From contig NZ_PDWN01000008.1 in the NCBI RefSeq assembly GCF_010093205.1, forward strand, positions 1 to 64,000: DNA of 64,000 bases. Reading direction: 5' to 3'. A program made the translations under genes and the position numbers. The stretch's first letter is position 1, and each line of letters starts with the position of its first letter. Shown here in pieces: positions 27,792 through 35,872 of the stretch. The stretch is from Pseudoxanthomonas daejeonensis (GTDB lineage: Bacteria > Pseudomonadota > Gammaproteobacteria > Xanthomonadales > Xanthomonadaceae). The notes under the pieces were generated by a model. It searched no databases, was not told the DNA's origin, and was given only the letters and a program-made list of their open reading frames with translations.

Positions 27792-29039
27792 TCAGTGCGC
27801 GCCGGCCTTCAGCGGCAAGGAGAACTCGAACAGCGTGTCCGCCGCTTCGGAGGAAAACACGCGCAGCTCCCCGCCGTGGGCCACGGCGATCTGCGAGGCG
27901 ATGTACAGGCCCAGGCCGAGCCCAGGTGCCAGCCGACGGTCGGCGGGCCGCTCGAACGGTTCGAAGATGCGTCCGACCTCGTCGACCGGGATGACGCCGC
28001 GGTTGGCCACGCTGATCCGCAGCGTCGTGTCGGTGGTCACCGCCATCACCTGGATCGTGGTTTCGGTGCTGCCATGCACCAGCGCGTTGATCAGCAGGTT
28101 GCTGAGCATCTGTCCCAGCCGCGACTCGTCGCACTCCACCGCGTGGTCGATGTCCAGCACGGCCAGCACCCGCCGTCCCGGATGGCCCTGCCGGACTTCA
28201 TCGACCACTCCCGCCAGGTGCGCCTGCAGCGTGGCGCAGGGCCGCACGTCCAGGGCGATGCCCCCGGCCAGGCGTCCGCGCGCGAAATCCATGGTCGTTT
28301 CGATCAGCTCGCTCATCCGCTCGGCGCTGCGATGAAGGTGCGAGACCAGGCGCTCCTGTGCCGCCGGGAGCGCGGCCATCCCGAACATCTCGGTGGCCAT
28401 GCGGATGGCCTGCAGGGGATTTCGCAGGTCATGGGCCAGTACCGCGATGAACTCCTCGCGCAGCTTGGCCACGGCCTGCGCGTCGAACAGTTCCTGCCTG
28501 GATTCCGCAAGCGCCAGTCGGGACTGGGTGAGTCGCAACGCGCTGTCGGTCAGTTCGACGCTGGCGGAGAGGCGGTCGCTGGTGTCGTCGAGCAGCGCGC
28601 CGAACAGGCGGGCCAGGCGCTGCATGCCCTCGACCATCGCGGCGCTGACCGGGCGCGGTTGCGCATCGAACGCGCACAGCGTGCCGAACAGGCGGCCGTC
28701 GCGGGTTCGCAACGGCACCGCGACATGGCTGTGGATGCCGTGTTCGCGCACCAGCGGGCTGTCGCGGAAACGCGCTTCCAGCCCGGCGTTGCCGAAGTAC
28801 ACCGGCTCGCCGCGGGCACGCACCTCGTTGCAGAACGTCAGTGCCGGGTCCAGCGCGCTGCCTGCCCGGACCCCCAGCCTGCACTGGCCGTGCACCGCCA
28901 CCGCGCGCCATGCCGAGGGGGTGACCTCGGCGGCCAGCACGCATTCCATCCCGGTGACGAGCGCGCCCAGGGCCAGCAGGTCGGCACCCACGGTCCGTGT
29001 CGTCGCGGCATCACCGACCCTTCCCGGTTCCACTTCCAT
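27792..29039 (-). CDS. Soluble GAF-domain sensor histidine kinase
   Basis: 415 residues without membrane segments. A GAF domain (about 20-155; 'IHSHVAVPLRTRDGRLFGTL', 'CAFDAQPRP') is joined by a coiled segment to HisKA with the phospho-acceptor His203 in AVLAHDLRNPLQAIRMA, then HATPase: N box Asn314/Asn318 (LSNLLINALVHG), F box 'IFEPFERP' and G2 GLGLGLYIA (373-381). The G1 'DxG' position reads ANRG, as in some GAF kinases. No response regulator lies next to it, so it is an orphan; the sensed signal is unknown. The start at MEVEPGRVG is my best choice; the upstream extension looks non-coding. Confidence 0.88.
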   Translation of the reverse strand: MEVEPGRVGDAATTRTVGADLLALGALVTGMECVLAAEVTPSAWRAVAVHGQCRLGVRAGSALDPALTFCNEVRARGEPVYFGNAGLEARFRDSPLVREHGIHSHVAVPLRTRDGRLFGTLCAFDAQPRPVSAAMVEGMQRLARLFGALLDDTSDRLSASVELTDSALRLTQSRLALAESRQELFDAQAVAKLREEFIAVLAHDLRNPLQAIRMATEMFGMAALPAAQERLVSHLHRSAERMSELIETTMDFARGRLAGGIALDVRPCATLQAHLAGVVDEVRQGHPGRRVLAVLDIDHAVECDESRLGQMLSNLLINALVHGSTETTIQVMAVTTDTTLRISVANRGVIPVDEVGRIFEPFERPADRRLAPGLGLGLYIASQIAVAHGGELRVFSSEAADTLFEFSLPLKAGAH

Positions 29040-29326
29040 ACCTGTCCGGCGCCCCCTGCTTTCCGAAAAATCTGCCCACGTGGCCACGCGGTGTCCACAG
29101 GCCCCGGTCAAATCATGGGCGAAATCGCGGCGAACCTCATGAACGGTTAAAAAAGCGGACCATTCGCGGAGCTGGCGCAGTTGCCCTCGCTTCGGCTCCG
29201 GCTCCCGCACCCGCACCCCTGCTGCAGCCCCGGGCGTCCATTGACGCTGGTCCCTTGCAGCCGGAGTATCCAGCGCACATCCCCTGGGGAGGGGAACGGT
29301 TCCGCGTCGAGCGCGGCAGGGGCGAC

Positions 29327-29965
29327 ATGGAGAACACGTCGGGGGGCGGCGACGCCGCAGTGGTGCCGCCGGAGATCGATCGCTGGAACTGGGGAGCATT
29401 CGTGCTCACCTGGATCTGGGGAGTGTGCAACAACACCTTCATCGCGCTGCTCATGTTCGTGCCGTTCGCCAACATGGTGATGCCGTTCGTGCTGGGCGCC
29501 CGCGGCAGCGCCTGGGCGTGGCGCAACAAACGCTGGGAAAGCGTCGAGGCGTTCAAGGCCGCGCAGCGCAAGTGGGCGTGGTGGGGACTGGCCGCGCTGC
29601 TGCTGTTCGTGTTGCTGCTGGTCGGCATCTTCGCGGCGGTCTTCGCCACGCTGAAACATTCCGAGCCCTACCGGCTCACCGTCCAGGCGCTGGAGGCCAA
29701 CCCCGCCGCCGTGGACTTGCTGGGCCAGCCGATTTCCACCGGCATCCCGATGGGCGGCATCCAGACCTCCGGTCCAGACGGTGAAGCCAATCTGTCGTTC
29801 AGTGCAGAAGGACCCAGGGGCGAAGGCACCGTCTACATGAAGGCCACGAAGAGTTTCGGCCAGTGGGTGGTCGACCGGGCGGTGCTGCAGGACGAGGAAA
29901 CCGGACAGCGCCTGGAGCTCGTGGAAGGTGCTTCGTCCGGTCCCCTGCCGGGAGTCGAGCCGTGA
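29327..29965 (+). CDS. Coa1/cytochrome oxidase assembly-like membrane protein
   Basis: 212 residues. The N-terminal half is a membrane module: 'IDRWNWGAFVLTWIWGVCNN', 'TFIALLMFVPFANMVMPFVL', 'SAWAWRNKRWESVEAFKAAQ', then a helix WWGLAALLLFVLLLVGIFAA. The C-terminal part (about 130-205) has the Coa1-type pattern 'VQALEANPAAVDLLGQPIST' and GEANLSFSAEGPRGEGTVYM. This fusion of a WNWG-type helix pair with a Coa1 domain is common in xanthomonads and related bacteria; its role in oxidase assembly is inferred from the eukaryotic name only. CAGGGG precedes the ATG. Overlaps the next gene by four bases (GTGA). Confidence 0.8.
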   Translation: MENTSGGGDAAVVPPEIDRWNWGAFVLTWIWGVCNNTFIALLMFVPFANMVMPFVLGARGSAWAWRNKRWESVEAFKAAQRKWAWWGLAALLLFVLLLVGIFAAVFATLKHSEPYRLTVQALEANPAAVDLLGQPISTGIPMGGIQTSGPDGEANLSFSAEGPRGEGTVYMKATKSFGQWVVDRAVLQDEETGQRLELVEGASSGPLPGVEP

Positions 29966-30267
29966 GGAACCTCATCGTCCTGCTGTTCTTGGGCACACTC
30001 GCCTGGTACGGCTACGGCAAGTTCAAGGAACGCAGTCCCGGGCCCGAAGCGCAGGTAGCCGACCTGGCCCGTCGCGCGCAGCCGGCCGCGGACGCGCCTG
30101 CGCCGGCCCGTGCGCCCGAAGCGCAGCGCTTCACCTGCGATGGACGCACCCACTGCTCGCAGATGCGCTCCTGCACGGAGGCGACGTACTTCATCCGCCA
30201 CTGCCCCGGGACGAAGATGGATGGCGACAACGACGGGGTGCCCTGCGAGCAGCAGTGGTGCAACTGA
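29962..30267 (+). CDS. Membrane-anchored Excalibur calcium-binding domain protein
   Basis: 101 residues starting with GTG in the GTGA overlap with the upstream gene. One N-terminal membrane helix or uncleaved signal (VRNLIVLLFLGTLAWYGYG), an Ala/Pro linker (about 30-58) and a C-terminal Excalibur domain: FTCDGRTHCSQMRSC, then 'TEATYFIRHCPGTKMD' and the calcium loop DGDNDGVPCEQQWC. The acidic loop resembles the thermonuclease-associated calcium site. Coupled translation with the Coa1-like gene suggests they are made together. Function unknown. Confidence 0.85.
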   Translation: MRNLIVLLFLGTLAWYGYGKFKERSPGPEAQVADLARRAQPAADAPAPARAPEAQRFTCDGRTHCSQMRSCTEATYFIRHCPGTKMDGDNDGVPCEQQWCN

Positions 30268-30403
30268 GGGCGCGGACAACCCGCTGCACGCGCGGTAGCG
30301 ACTCGGCATCTGCAGGACTTGTGCGGGAGCGGCAGCAGGAACCGGCCAGTCGGATCCGCGCGTCCCGACCGGGGCAGCCATCAACCACCACAGGGGAATC
30401 GCA

Positions 30404-30802
30404 ATGGAAAATCCATACTCCGCACCCGCGGCCCACATCGGCGGGTCGAACGCGGACGTCCCGGACGAAGTCCTGAAGAAGATCAGGCACGCCTGGGTGG
30501 CGGCGATCTTCTCCGGCGGCATCACGCTCGCGGCCACGCTGGTCGCCATGTCGGGCACCGACGTCCTGGGCTTCTCGGCATGGGAGCTGATCGATGTCGC
30601 CCTGATCTTCGGCCTCGCGTTCGGCATCTACAGGAAGAGCCGCACCTGCGCCGTCGTCATGTTCTGCTACTTCATCGCGTCCAAGATCCTGCTGGCCATG
30701 CAGGTAGGGGTCACCGGCGTCCCGATGGCGATCATCTTCGGCTACTTCTTCTGGCAGGGCGTGTCGGGGACCTTCGCTTACCACAAGATCGCAAATCCCT
30801 AG
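30404..30802 (+). CDS. Small multi-pass membrane protein, unknown function
   Basis: 132 residues. The N-terminus MENPYSAPAAHIGG is the 'NPYSAPxA' opening seen on many xanthomonad and lysobacter membrane proteins of unknown role. About four hydrophobic stretches follow: HAWVAAIFSGGITLAATLVA, LIDVALIFGLAFGIY, CAVVMFCYFIASKILLAM and VPMAIIFGYFFWQGVSGTFA. AGGGGA upstream of the ATG is a good ribosome-binding site. It follows the Excalibur gene by 136 bases on the same strand. I cannot assign a function. Confidence 0.75.
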   Translation: MENPYSAPAAHIGGSNADVPDEVLKKIRHAWVAAIFSGGITLAATLVAMSGTDVLGFSAWELIDVALIFGLAFGIYRKSRTCAVVMFCYFIASKILLAMQVGVTGVPMAIIFGYFFWQGVSGTFAYHKIANP

Positions 30803-30846
30803 CCGCAGGAAATCCCTGCCGGTACCGGCCATCCGCCGCTGCGGTG

Positions 30847-30852
30847 TATCGT
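30847..30852 (+). promoter_or_regulatory. -10-like TATCGT six bases before DUF1905 gene ATG
   Basis: TATCGT, CCGCGC, ATG: same six-base spacing as at rlmI, rmuC and aceK. No Shine-Dalgarno. Suggests a leaderless transcript. Confidence 0.4.
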
Positions 30853-30858
30853 CCGCGC

Positions 30859-31407
30859 ATGCCCAAGGCCACTGCTCCCACGAGGTTCAAGGCCCGCCTG
30901 CTGCGCCCGGCAAAGCCGGCGGACGCCGACTGGCTGTTCTTCGTGCTGCCGCAGCAGGCAAGCGATGCGCTCCCCACCCGCAGCCAGGCGAGCGTCGACG
31001 GCACCCTGGAGGGTCAGCCGTTCCAGGCCACGCTGGATCCGGACGGCAAGGGCGGCCACTGGATGAAGGTCGAAGCGGAACTGGCGCAGGCTGCCGGCGT
31101 TGCAGCCGGGGCGACGGTCGCGGTGCAGGTGGCGCCCGTGGCCGAGGAGCCGCAGCCGAAGGTGCCGGCCGACCTGGAAGCGGCGCTGGCCGCGCAGCCG
31201 CCAGCACGCGCGACCTGGGACGACATCAGCGCGGTCGCGCGCCGCGACTGGATCCTGTGGGTCACCTCGGGCAAGAAGGCCGAGACCCGGGTCAAACGTA
31301 TCGCGGTGGCTTGCGACAAGCTCGCAAAGGGCCAACGGCGCGCCTGCTGCTTCGACCGCTCCGGCATGTACAGCAACTCCCTCTGCGCGCCGGAACCGGC
31401 TGAATAG
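30859..31407 (+). CDS. DUF1905 / YdeI-OmdA family protein
   Basis: 182 residues. The N-terminal half is a DUF1905 beta-barrel-like domain ('RFKARLLRPAKPADADWLFF', 'LPTRSQASVDGTLEGQPFQA', 'KVEAELAQAAGVAAGATVAV'), and the C-terminal part has the OmdA (bacteriocin-protection, YdeI-like) pattern 'PADLEAALAAQPPARATWDD', 'WILWVTSGKKAETRVKRIAV'. Family function is poorly known. The end 'GQRRACCFDRSGMYSNSLC' is Cys-rich and unlike many relatives. Transcript likely leaderless (TATCGT six bases upstream). Cytoplasmic. Confidence 0.85.
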   Translation: MPKATAPTRFKARLLRPAKPADADWLFFVLPQQASDALPTRSQASVDGTLEGQPFQATLDPDGKGGHWMKVEAELAQAAGVAAGATVAVQVAPVAEEPQPKVPADLEAALAAQPPARATWDDISAVARRDWILWVTSGKKAETRVKRIAVACDKLAKGQRRACCFDRSGMYSNSLCAPEPAE

Positions 31408-31592
31408 GCGGCGCGGCGCCGCCCGCCACAAGCCCAGGCCCTACCCGGCTGCTGCCCGTCGCCGCGCCGACGCCCGCGTCCGCGCGCGCTCCTCCGGCCC
31501 CCGACCCCCGACTTCCGGCACCCGTGCCTGATGTCGCATGCAACTACCCTGAGGGGCCGCCTGGCACGACCGCCACCGACCACGGAGATCCC

Positions 31593-33707
31593 TTGAAGAA
31601 GACCCTGCTGACCGCCGCGACCCTGCTGGCCCTTGGCTTCGCCGCCCAGGCGAGCGCCCACGACACCCACGCCTGCGCCGACGAGGCCTGCTCGCTGCAA
31701 TGGCTGTACGAGGGCGCCGGCGACAGCGCTGGCGGCAACACCACCGTCGCGACCCGCTATGGCAGCTGGGGCATCGACACCGCCGGCATGGATCGGGCCA
31801 CCGCGCCGGGCGCCGACTTCTTCGGCTACGTCAACGGCACCTGGGCGGAGAACACCCCGATCCCGTCCGACCAGTCCAGCTACGGCTCGTTCCGGGTGCT
31901 GCGCGACCTTTCCGAGGCGCGCGTGCGCGCGCTGGTGGAGGGCCATGCGCTCGGCGATCCGGCCAGCGGCGGCGATGGCGCGAAGATCGCCGCCGTCTAC
32001 CGCGGCTTCATGGACGATGCGGCGATCGAACAGCTCGGCGCCGCGCCGCTGCAGCCGATGCTGGCGCGCATCCGCCAGGCCGACAGCCACGCCGCGCTGG
32101 CCGCGCTGATGGGCGCGCGCGACACCTTCAACGTGACCCTGTTCGGCCTGGGCGTTTCCGACGACCAGCGCGACCCGGACCGCTACACCCTGTATATGAG
32201 CCAGTCCGGCCTGGGCCTGGGCGACCGCGAGATGTACCTGCGCGACAACTTCGCGCCGCAGCGCGAGCGCTACCTGGCCTACATCGCGCAGCTGCTGGAG
32301 CTGGGCGGCTGGAACGACCCGAAGGGCAGCGCGGCGGCGGTGCTGGCGCTGGAGACCCGCATTGCCGAAGCGCACTGGACCCGCGCCGAAAGCCGCGACC
32401 GCGACAAGACCTACAACCCGGTGCCGTTCGACCGCATCGAGTCCTACGCCCCGGGCTTCCCGTGGGCGACCTACTTCGCCGCCGCCGGCGTCGGCGACGG
32501 CGACCGCGCGGTGGTGCGCCAGAGCACCGCGATCCCGAAGCTGGCGAAGATCTTCGCCAGCGCCGACGTGGCCACGCTGCAGGCCTGGCAGGCCTTCCAC
32601 GCCATCGACGAGGCCGCGCCGCTGCTGTCCAGCCCGTTCGCCAACGCCCATTTCGAGTTCCGCGACAAGTTCCTGTCCGGTCAGCTCGAGCAGCGCGAGC
32701 GCTGGAAGCGCGGCGTCGCCCTGGTCGAAGGCAGCCTCGGCGAGGCGATCGGCCGCGAGTACGTGAAGCTGTACTTCCCGGCCGACGCCAAGGCCAAGAT
32801 GGACGCGCTGGTGGCCAACGTGAAGGCGGCCATGGGCGCGCGCCTGGACACCTTGGAGTGGATGAGTCCGGCGACCAAGGCCGAGGCCCACGCCAAGCTG
32901 GCGGGCTTCGGCCTGAAGATCGGCCATCCTGAGAAGTGGCGCGACTACAGCAGCCTGCAGGTCGCCAACGGCGACGTGGTCGGCAATGCGCTGCGTTCGC
33001 GCCAGTTCGAGTGGGATTACCGCCGCGCCCGCCTGGGCAAGCAGGTCGACAAGGCCGAGTGGGGCATGACCCCGCAGACCGTCAACGCCTACTACAACTC
33101 GGTCAAGAACGAGATCGTGTTCCCGGCCGCGATCCTGCAGCCGCCGTTCTTCGATCCCAAGGCCGACCCGGCGGTGAACTACGGCGGCATCGGCGGCGTG
33201 ATCGGCCACGAGATCATCCACGGCTTCGACGACCAGGGCCGCAAGTCCGACGGCGCCGGCGTGCTGCGCGACTGGTGGACGGCCGAGGACGCGGCCAAGT
33301 TCGAGGCGCAGGCCGCGAAGCTGGGCGCGCAGTACGAGGCCTTCAAGTTCCCGCAACTGCCGGACATGCACATCAATGGCCGCACCGCGATGGGCGAGAA
33401 CATCGGCGACCTCGGCGGCCTGACCATCGCCCTGGAGGCCTACCGCCGCTCGCTGGGCGGCAAGCCGGCGCCGGTGATCGACGGCTTCAGCGGCGAGCAG
33501 CGCCTGTTCCTGGGCTGGGCGCAGGTGTGGCGCACCCTGTGGCGCGACGACGCCCTGCGCCAGCAGCTGGTCAACGGCACCCATTCGCCGGGCCACATCC
33601 GCGCCTTCGCCCCGCTGCGGAACATCGACGCCTGGTACAGCGCCTTCGACGTCAAGGAAGGCGATCCGCTGTACGTCGCCCCGGAAGACCGGGTGCGGAT
33701 CTGGTAA
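31593..33707 (+). CDS. M13 family zinc metallopeptidase (PepO/neprilysin-like), secreted
   Basis: 704 residues with a TTG start. Signal peptide LKKTLLTAATLLALGFAAQA, then the M13 N-terminal lobe ('APGADFFGYVNGTWAENTPI') and catalytic lobe with H539-E540-I-I-H543 in VIGHEIIHGFDDQGR, third zinc ligand Glu602 in GENIGDLGG, and 'VNGTHSPGHIRAFAPLRN'. It cleaves peptides in the periplasm or outside. I prefer TTG at 31593 because GGAG stands nine bases upstream and the signal peptide begins there; the in-frame ATG at 31524 would add 23 residues and bury the signal. Followed by a GNRA-loop hairpin terminator. Confidence 0.94.
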   Translation: MKKTLLTAATLLALGFAAQASAHDTHACADEACSLQWLYEGAGDSAGGNTTVATRYGSWGIDTAGMDRATAPGADFFGYVNGTWAENTPIPSDQSSYGSFRVLRDLSEARVRALVEGHALGDPASGGDGAKIAAVYRGFMDDAAIEQLGAAPLQPMLARIRQADSHAALAALMGARDTFNVTLFGLGVSDDQRDPDRYTLYMSQSGLGLGDREMYLRDNFAPQRERYLAYIAQLLELGGWNDPKGSAAAVLALETRIAEAHWTRAESRDRDKTYNPVPFDRIESYAPGFPWATYFAAAGVGDGDRAVVRQSTAIPKLAKIFASADVATLQAWQAFHAIDEAAPLLSSPFANAHFEFRDKFLSGQLEQRERWKRGVALVEGSLGEAIGREYVKLYFPADAKAKMDALVANVKAAMGARLDTLEWMSPATKAEAHAKLAGFGLKIGHPEKWRDYSSLQVANGDVVGNALRSRQFEWDYRRARLGKQVDKAEWGMTPQTVNAYYNSVKNEIVFPAAILQPPFFDPKADPAVNYGGIGGVIGHEIIHGFDDQGRKSDGAGVLRDWWTAEDAAKFEAQAAKLGAQYEAFKFPQLPDMHINGRTAMGENIGDLGGLTIALEAYRRSLGGKPAPVIDGFSGEQRLFLGWAQVWRTLWRDDALRQQLVNGTHSPGHIRAFAPLRNIDAWYSAFDVKEGDPLYVAPEDRVRIW

Positions 33708-33712
33708 CGACG

Positions 33713-33736
33713 AAGGGGCCGCGAAAGCGGCCCCTT
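33713..33736 (+). terminator. Terminator after M13 peptidase gene
   Basis: AAGGGGCCGC, GAAA, GCGGCCCCTT: a perfect 10-bp stem closed by a GAAA tetraloop, six bases past the stop, followed by CCTTGTT. The convergent permease gene ends at 33789, so it may work both ways. Confidence 0.8.
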
Positions 33737-33788
33737 CCTTGTTGCGCTGGCGGAAGTACTTACGCCACGGGGTCGGGTATCGCGCCGC

Positions 33789-34835
33789 TCAGACCTCGCC
33801 CTTCTTCGACAGCAGCACCGCGATCGGCCGGCTGCCCTGGAATTCGGCAAGCACCATCACCAGGCTCGCCGTCACCGGCACGGCCAGGAACGCGCCGGGC
33901 ACGCCCCATAGCGCGGTCCACACGGTCAGGCAGACCAGGATCACGAACGGGCTGAGGTTGAGCGAGCTGCCCATGAGGTAAGGGTCGAGCAGGTTGCCGT
34001 TGAGGAATTGCACCACCGACAACGCACCGGCCAGCACCAGGGCGGCCTTGAGGTCGCCGAACTGCAGGAGCGCGAACAGCACCGGCAGCGCCACGCCCAG
34101 CACCGAGCCGATGTAGGGCACGTAGTTGAGCAGGCCGATGACCAGCGCCCAGAACGGCGCCAGCTCCACGCCCATCGCGGCCAGCACGATCCAGCTTACG
34201 AAGCCGAGCAGGATGCTCAGCAGGGTCTTCAACGCCAGGTAGGTGCCGATGCGGCGGTTGATGTCGCCGACGATCCGTCGCACGCGGGCGCCGCGCTGCG
34301 GATCGGGCGAGAGCGCGTCGAGCTTGGCGTCGAAGTGGCGGCGTTCGATCATCAGGAACGCCACGTACAGGCCGACCACGGTCAGGCCGCCGATCATCGA
34401 GGCGACCCAGCCCAGGGTCGAGCCGGCCAGCCTTTGCAGGTTGACCTGGGCCAGCACCGCGGTGCGGATGCCTTCCCAGCTGGGAGCCGACTCGACGCCC
34501 AGCAGCGCCGCGCCCTGCTGCACCATCGACACCAGCTGCGCCTGGTAATGCGGAACCTGCGCCAGCAGCTGGTCCACGCTGTCCATCGCAAGCCAGCCCA
34601 GCAACGCCAGCGCAGCGAGCATCACCAGCGTGGCCAGTGCGTACAGCGCCTGCACCGGCAGCGCCGGTCCGATCACCGGGATCCGGGCCAGCAGCCGCGT
34701 GGCGCCGAGGATGACGTACACCGCCATCACGCTGAACACGATCGGCACCAGGATGTCGCGGCCGATGTACAGCATCCAGCCCAGCAGCACCGTAAACACG
34801 GTGCCGTATACGAGTGCGCGGAAGCGTTCGTTCAT
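33789..34835 (-). CDS. AI-2E family transporter (PerM/YdiK-like)
   Basis: 348 residues with seven to eight hydrophobic segments. Family words: 'ILVPIVFSVMAVYVILGATR' near the N-terminus, 'LKTLLSILLGFVSWIVLAAM', 'FWALVIGLLNYVPYIGSVLG' and 'GNLLDPYLMGSSLNLSPFVI' with the conserved GNxLxPxxMG. AI-2E proteins include AI-2 exporters and Na+/H+ antiporters, so the substrate is open. GGGGATGG precedes the ATG. Convergent with the M13 peptidase gene; a 233-base region separates it from the next plus-strand gene and must hold both promoters. CACAAT near 34860 on the minus strand is a possible -10. Confidence 0.92.
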   Translation of the reverse strand: MNERFRALVYGTVFTVLLGWMLYIGRDILVPIVFSVMAVYVILGATRLLARIPVIGPALPVQALYALATLVMLAALALLGWLAMDSVDQLLAQVPHYQAQLVSMVQQGAALLGVESAPSWEGIRTAVLAQVNLQRLAGSTLGWVASMIGGLTVVGLYVAFLMIERRHFDAKLDALSPDPQRGARVRRIVGDINRRIGTYLALKTLLSILLGFVSWIVLAAMGVELAPFWALVIGLLNYVPYIGSVLGVALPVLFALLQFGDLKAALVLAGALSVVQFLNGNLLDPYLMGSSLNLSPFVILVCLTVWTALWGVPGAFLAVPVTASLVMVLAEFQGSRPIAVLLSKKGEV

Positions 34836-35068
34836 CGGCCATCCCCTGGGTGTCGCGGCCATTGTGGTCCAGCGCAGTGGCGCGCGCACCTGCCCCGGGC
34901 GGACCGGCTCCATCGTCGCCCACCCGGTTTCGTCGGCCGACAGCACGACTCGTCGCATGCCGGTTGTGGCTGCCACGGGCCGCCTGCACTGTGGCGCCCT
35001 GTCGCCAATGGAGGCGGCCGCGGGTGTCCACGAGGGGCGTCCGCATGCGGAACGAAGGAGTGCCTGCG

Positions 35069-35569
35069 ATGTTCCGACTCTGCGCGATCCTGTTGTCCCT
35101 GCTGCCGGGCGCGTCCGTGGACATCGCTCGGCCCGGACCCTTCGCCTTCGGCAGTTCCGTGGCGCAGGCGCAACAGCGCCCGGCACCGCTGTGCACGTCG
35201 CTGGAGATCCGGGTGCTTACGCCGCCGACCGCGCCGCTGGCCCGCATCAGCCGCCACCCGGTCGACTGCGCCGGCTTCGTCCATGCCGACCGGCCGCGCA
35301 CGGTTGAACTGGTATTCCAGGACTACCGCCTGGACCTGGTCTGGATCCTGTTTCCTGCGCAGCGGAAGACCGAACTCCTCCAGGCCTTCAGCACCCGCTA
35401 CGGCAAGCCGTCGCTGGAGGTGGAGTTCGGCAGCATCTACCTGGCCGCCAGCGCGGCCGCGCGCAACGCGCCCAACGGGGCCCTGTTCGCGTCCGAGCGC
35501 CAGGCCCGCGCAATGATGGCGAGGCTGCAGGCGCAGGCCGCGGCGGCATCGCCATCCACCTCACCCTGA
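35069..35569 (+). CDS. Small secreted protein, unknown function
   Basis: 166 residues. Signal-peptide-like start MFRLCAILLSLLPGASVD, possible cleavage after VAQAQ (about residue 32), then a compact domain 'LCTSLEIRVLTPPTAPLARI' and 'RTVELVFQDYRLDLVWILFP' with the segment AFSTRYGKPSLEVEFGSIYL, which recalls proteins that compare a 'trajectory' of Tyr-Gly-Lys-Pro, a motif common in small lipocalin-like or DUF exported proteins. I do not recognise the family with certainty. GAAGGAG sits ideally before the ATG. The next gene follows after 21 bases and is probably cotranscribed. Confidence 0.7.
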   Translation: MFRLCAILLSLLPGASVDIARPGPFAFGSSVAQAQQRPAPLCTSLEIRVLTPPTAPLARISRHPVDCAGFVHADRPRTVELVFQDYRLDLVWILFPAQRKTELLQAFSTRYGKPSLEVEFGSIYLAASAAARNAPNGALFASERQARAMMARLQAQAAAASPSTSP

Positions 35570-35590
35570 CCCATCCACGGAGAGTCGCCG

Positions 35591-35872
35591 ATGAAAACCC
35601 TGATCGCCCTGCTGGCCTGGTGCCTGCTGCTGGTGCTGTGCTGGCCGCTGGCGATCCTGGCGCTGGTGCTGTGGCCGCTGGTCTGGCTGATGTCGCTGCC
35701 GTTCCGGCTGGTCGGCATCACTTTCACCGCGCTGTTCGCGTTCCTGGCTGCGCTGCTGATGCTGCCGGCGCGGCTGCTCGGGGGTGGGTCGGGTCCGGCA
35801 GCGCGCGATAGCGGAAATCGCGAAAGCGCACCGGGGCATGGCCTGCGCTGTACAGGCCAGCACGCAGGCTGA
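35591..35872 (+). CDS. Small membrane protein with read-through-like C-terminus
   Basis: 93 residues. The first 62 form two to three very hydrophobic helices (MKTLIALLAWCLLLVLCWPL, LVLWPLVWLMSLPFRLVGIT, LFAFLAALLMLPARLLGG), a pattern I associate with short inner-membrane proteins of xanthomonads. The final about 30 residues (GSGPAARDSGNRESAPGHG) are polar and overlap the 3' end of the GH43 gene on the other strand by 149 bases. GGAGAGTCGCCG precedes the ATG. Likely cotranscribed with the secreted protein gene at 35069. The tail may have arisen by loss of an earlier stop. Confidence 0.65.
   Translation: MKTLIALLAWCLLLVLCWPLAILALVLWPLVWLMSLPFRLVGITFTALFAFLAALLMLPARLLGGGSGPAARDSGNRESAPGHGLRCTGQHAG

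Noticed and set aside
34836-35068. Coding extension upstream of the secreted protein at 35069
   Set aside because: The frame is open further upstream but has no signal peptide or conserved text there, and GAAGGAG stands directly before the ATG at 35069.
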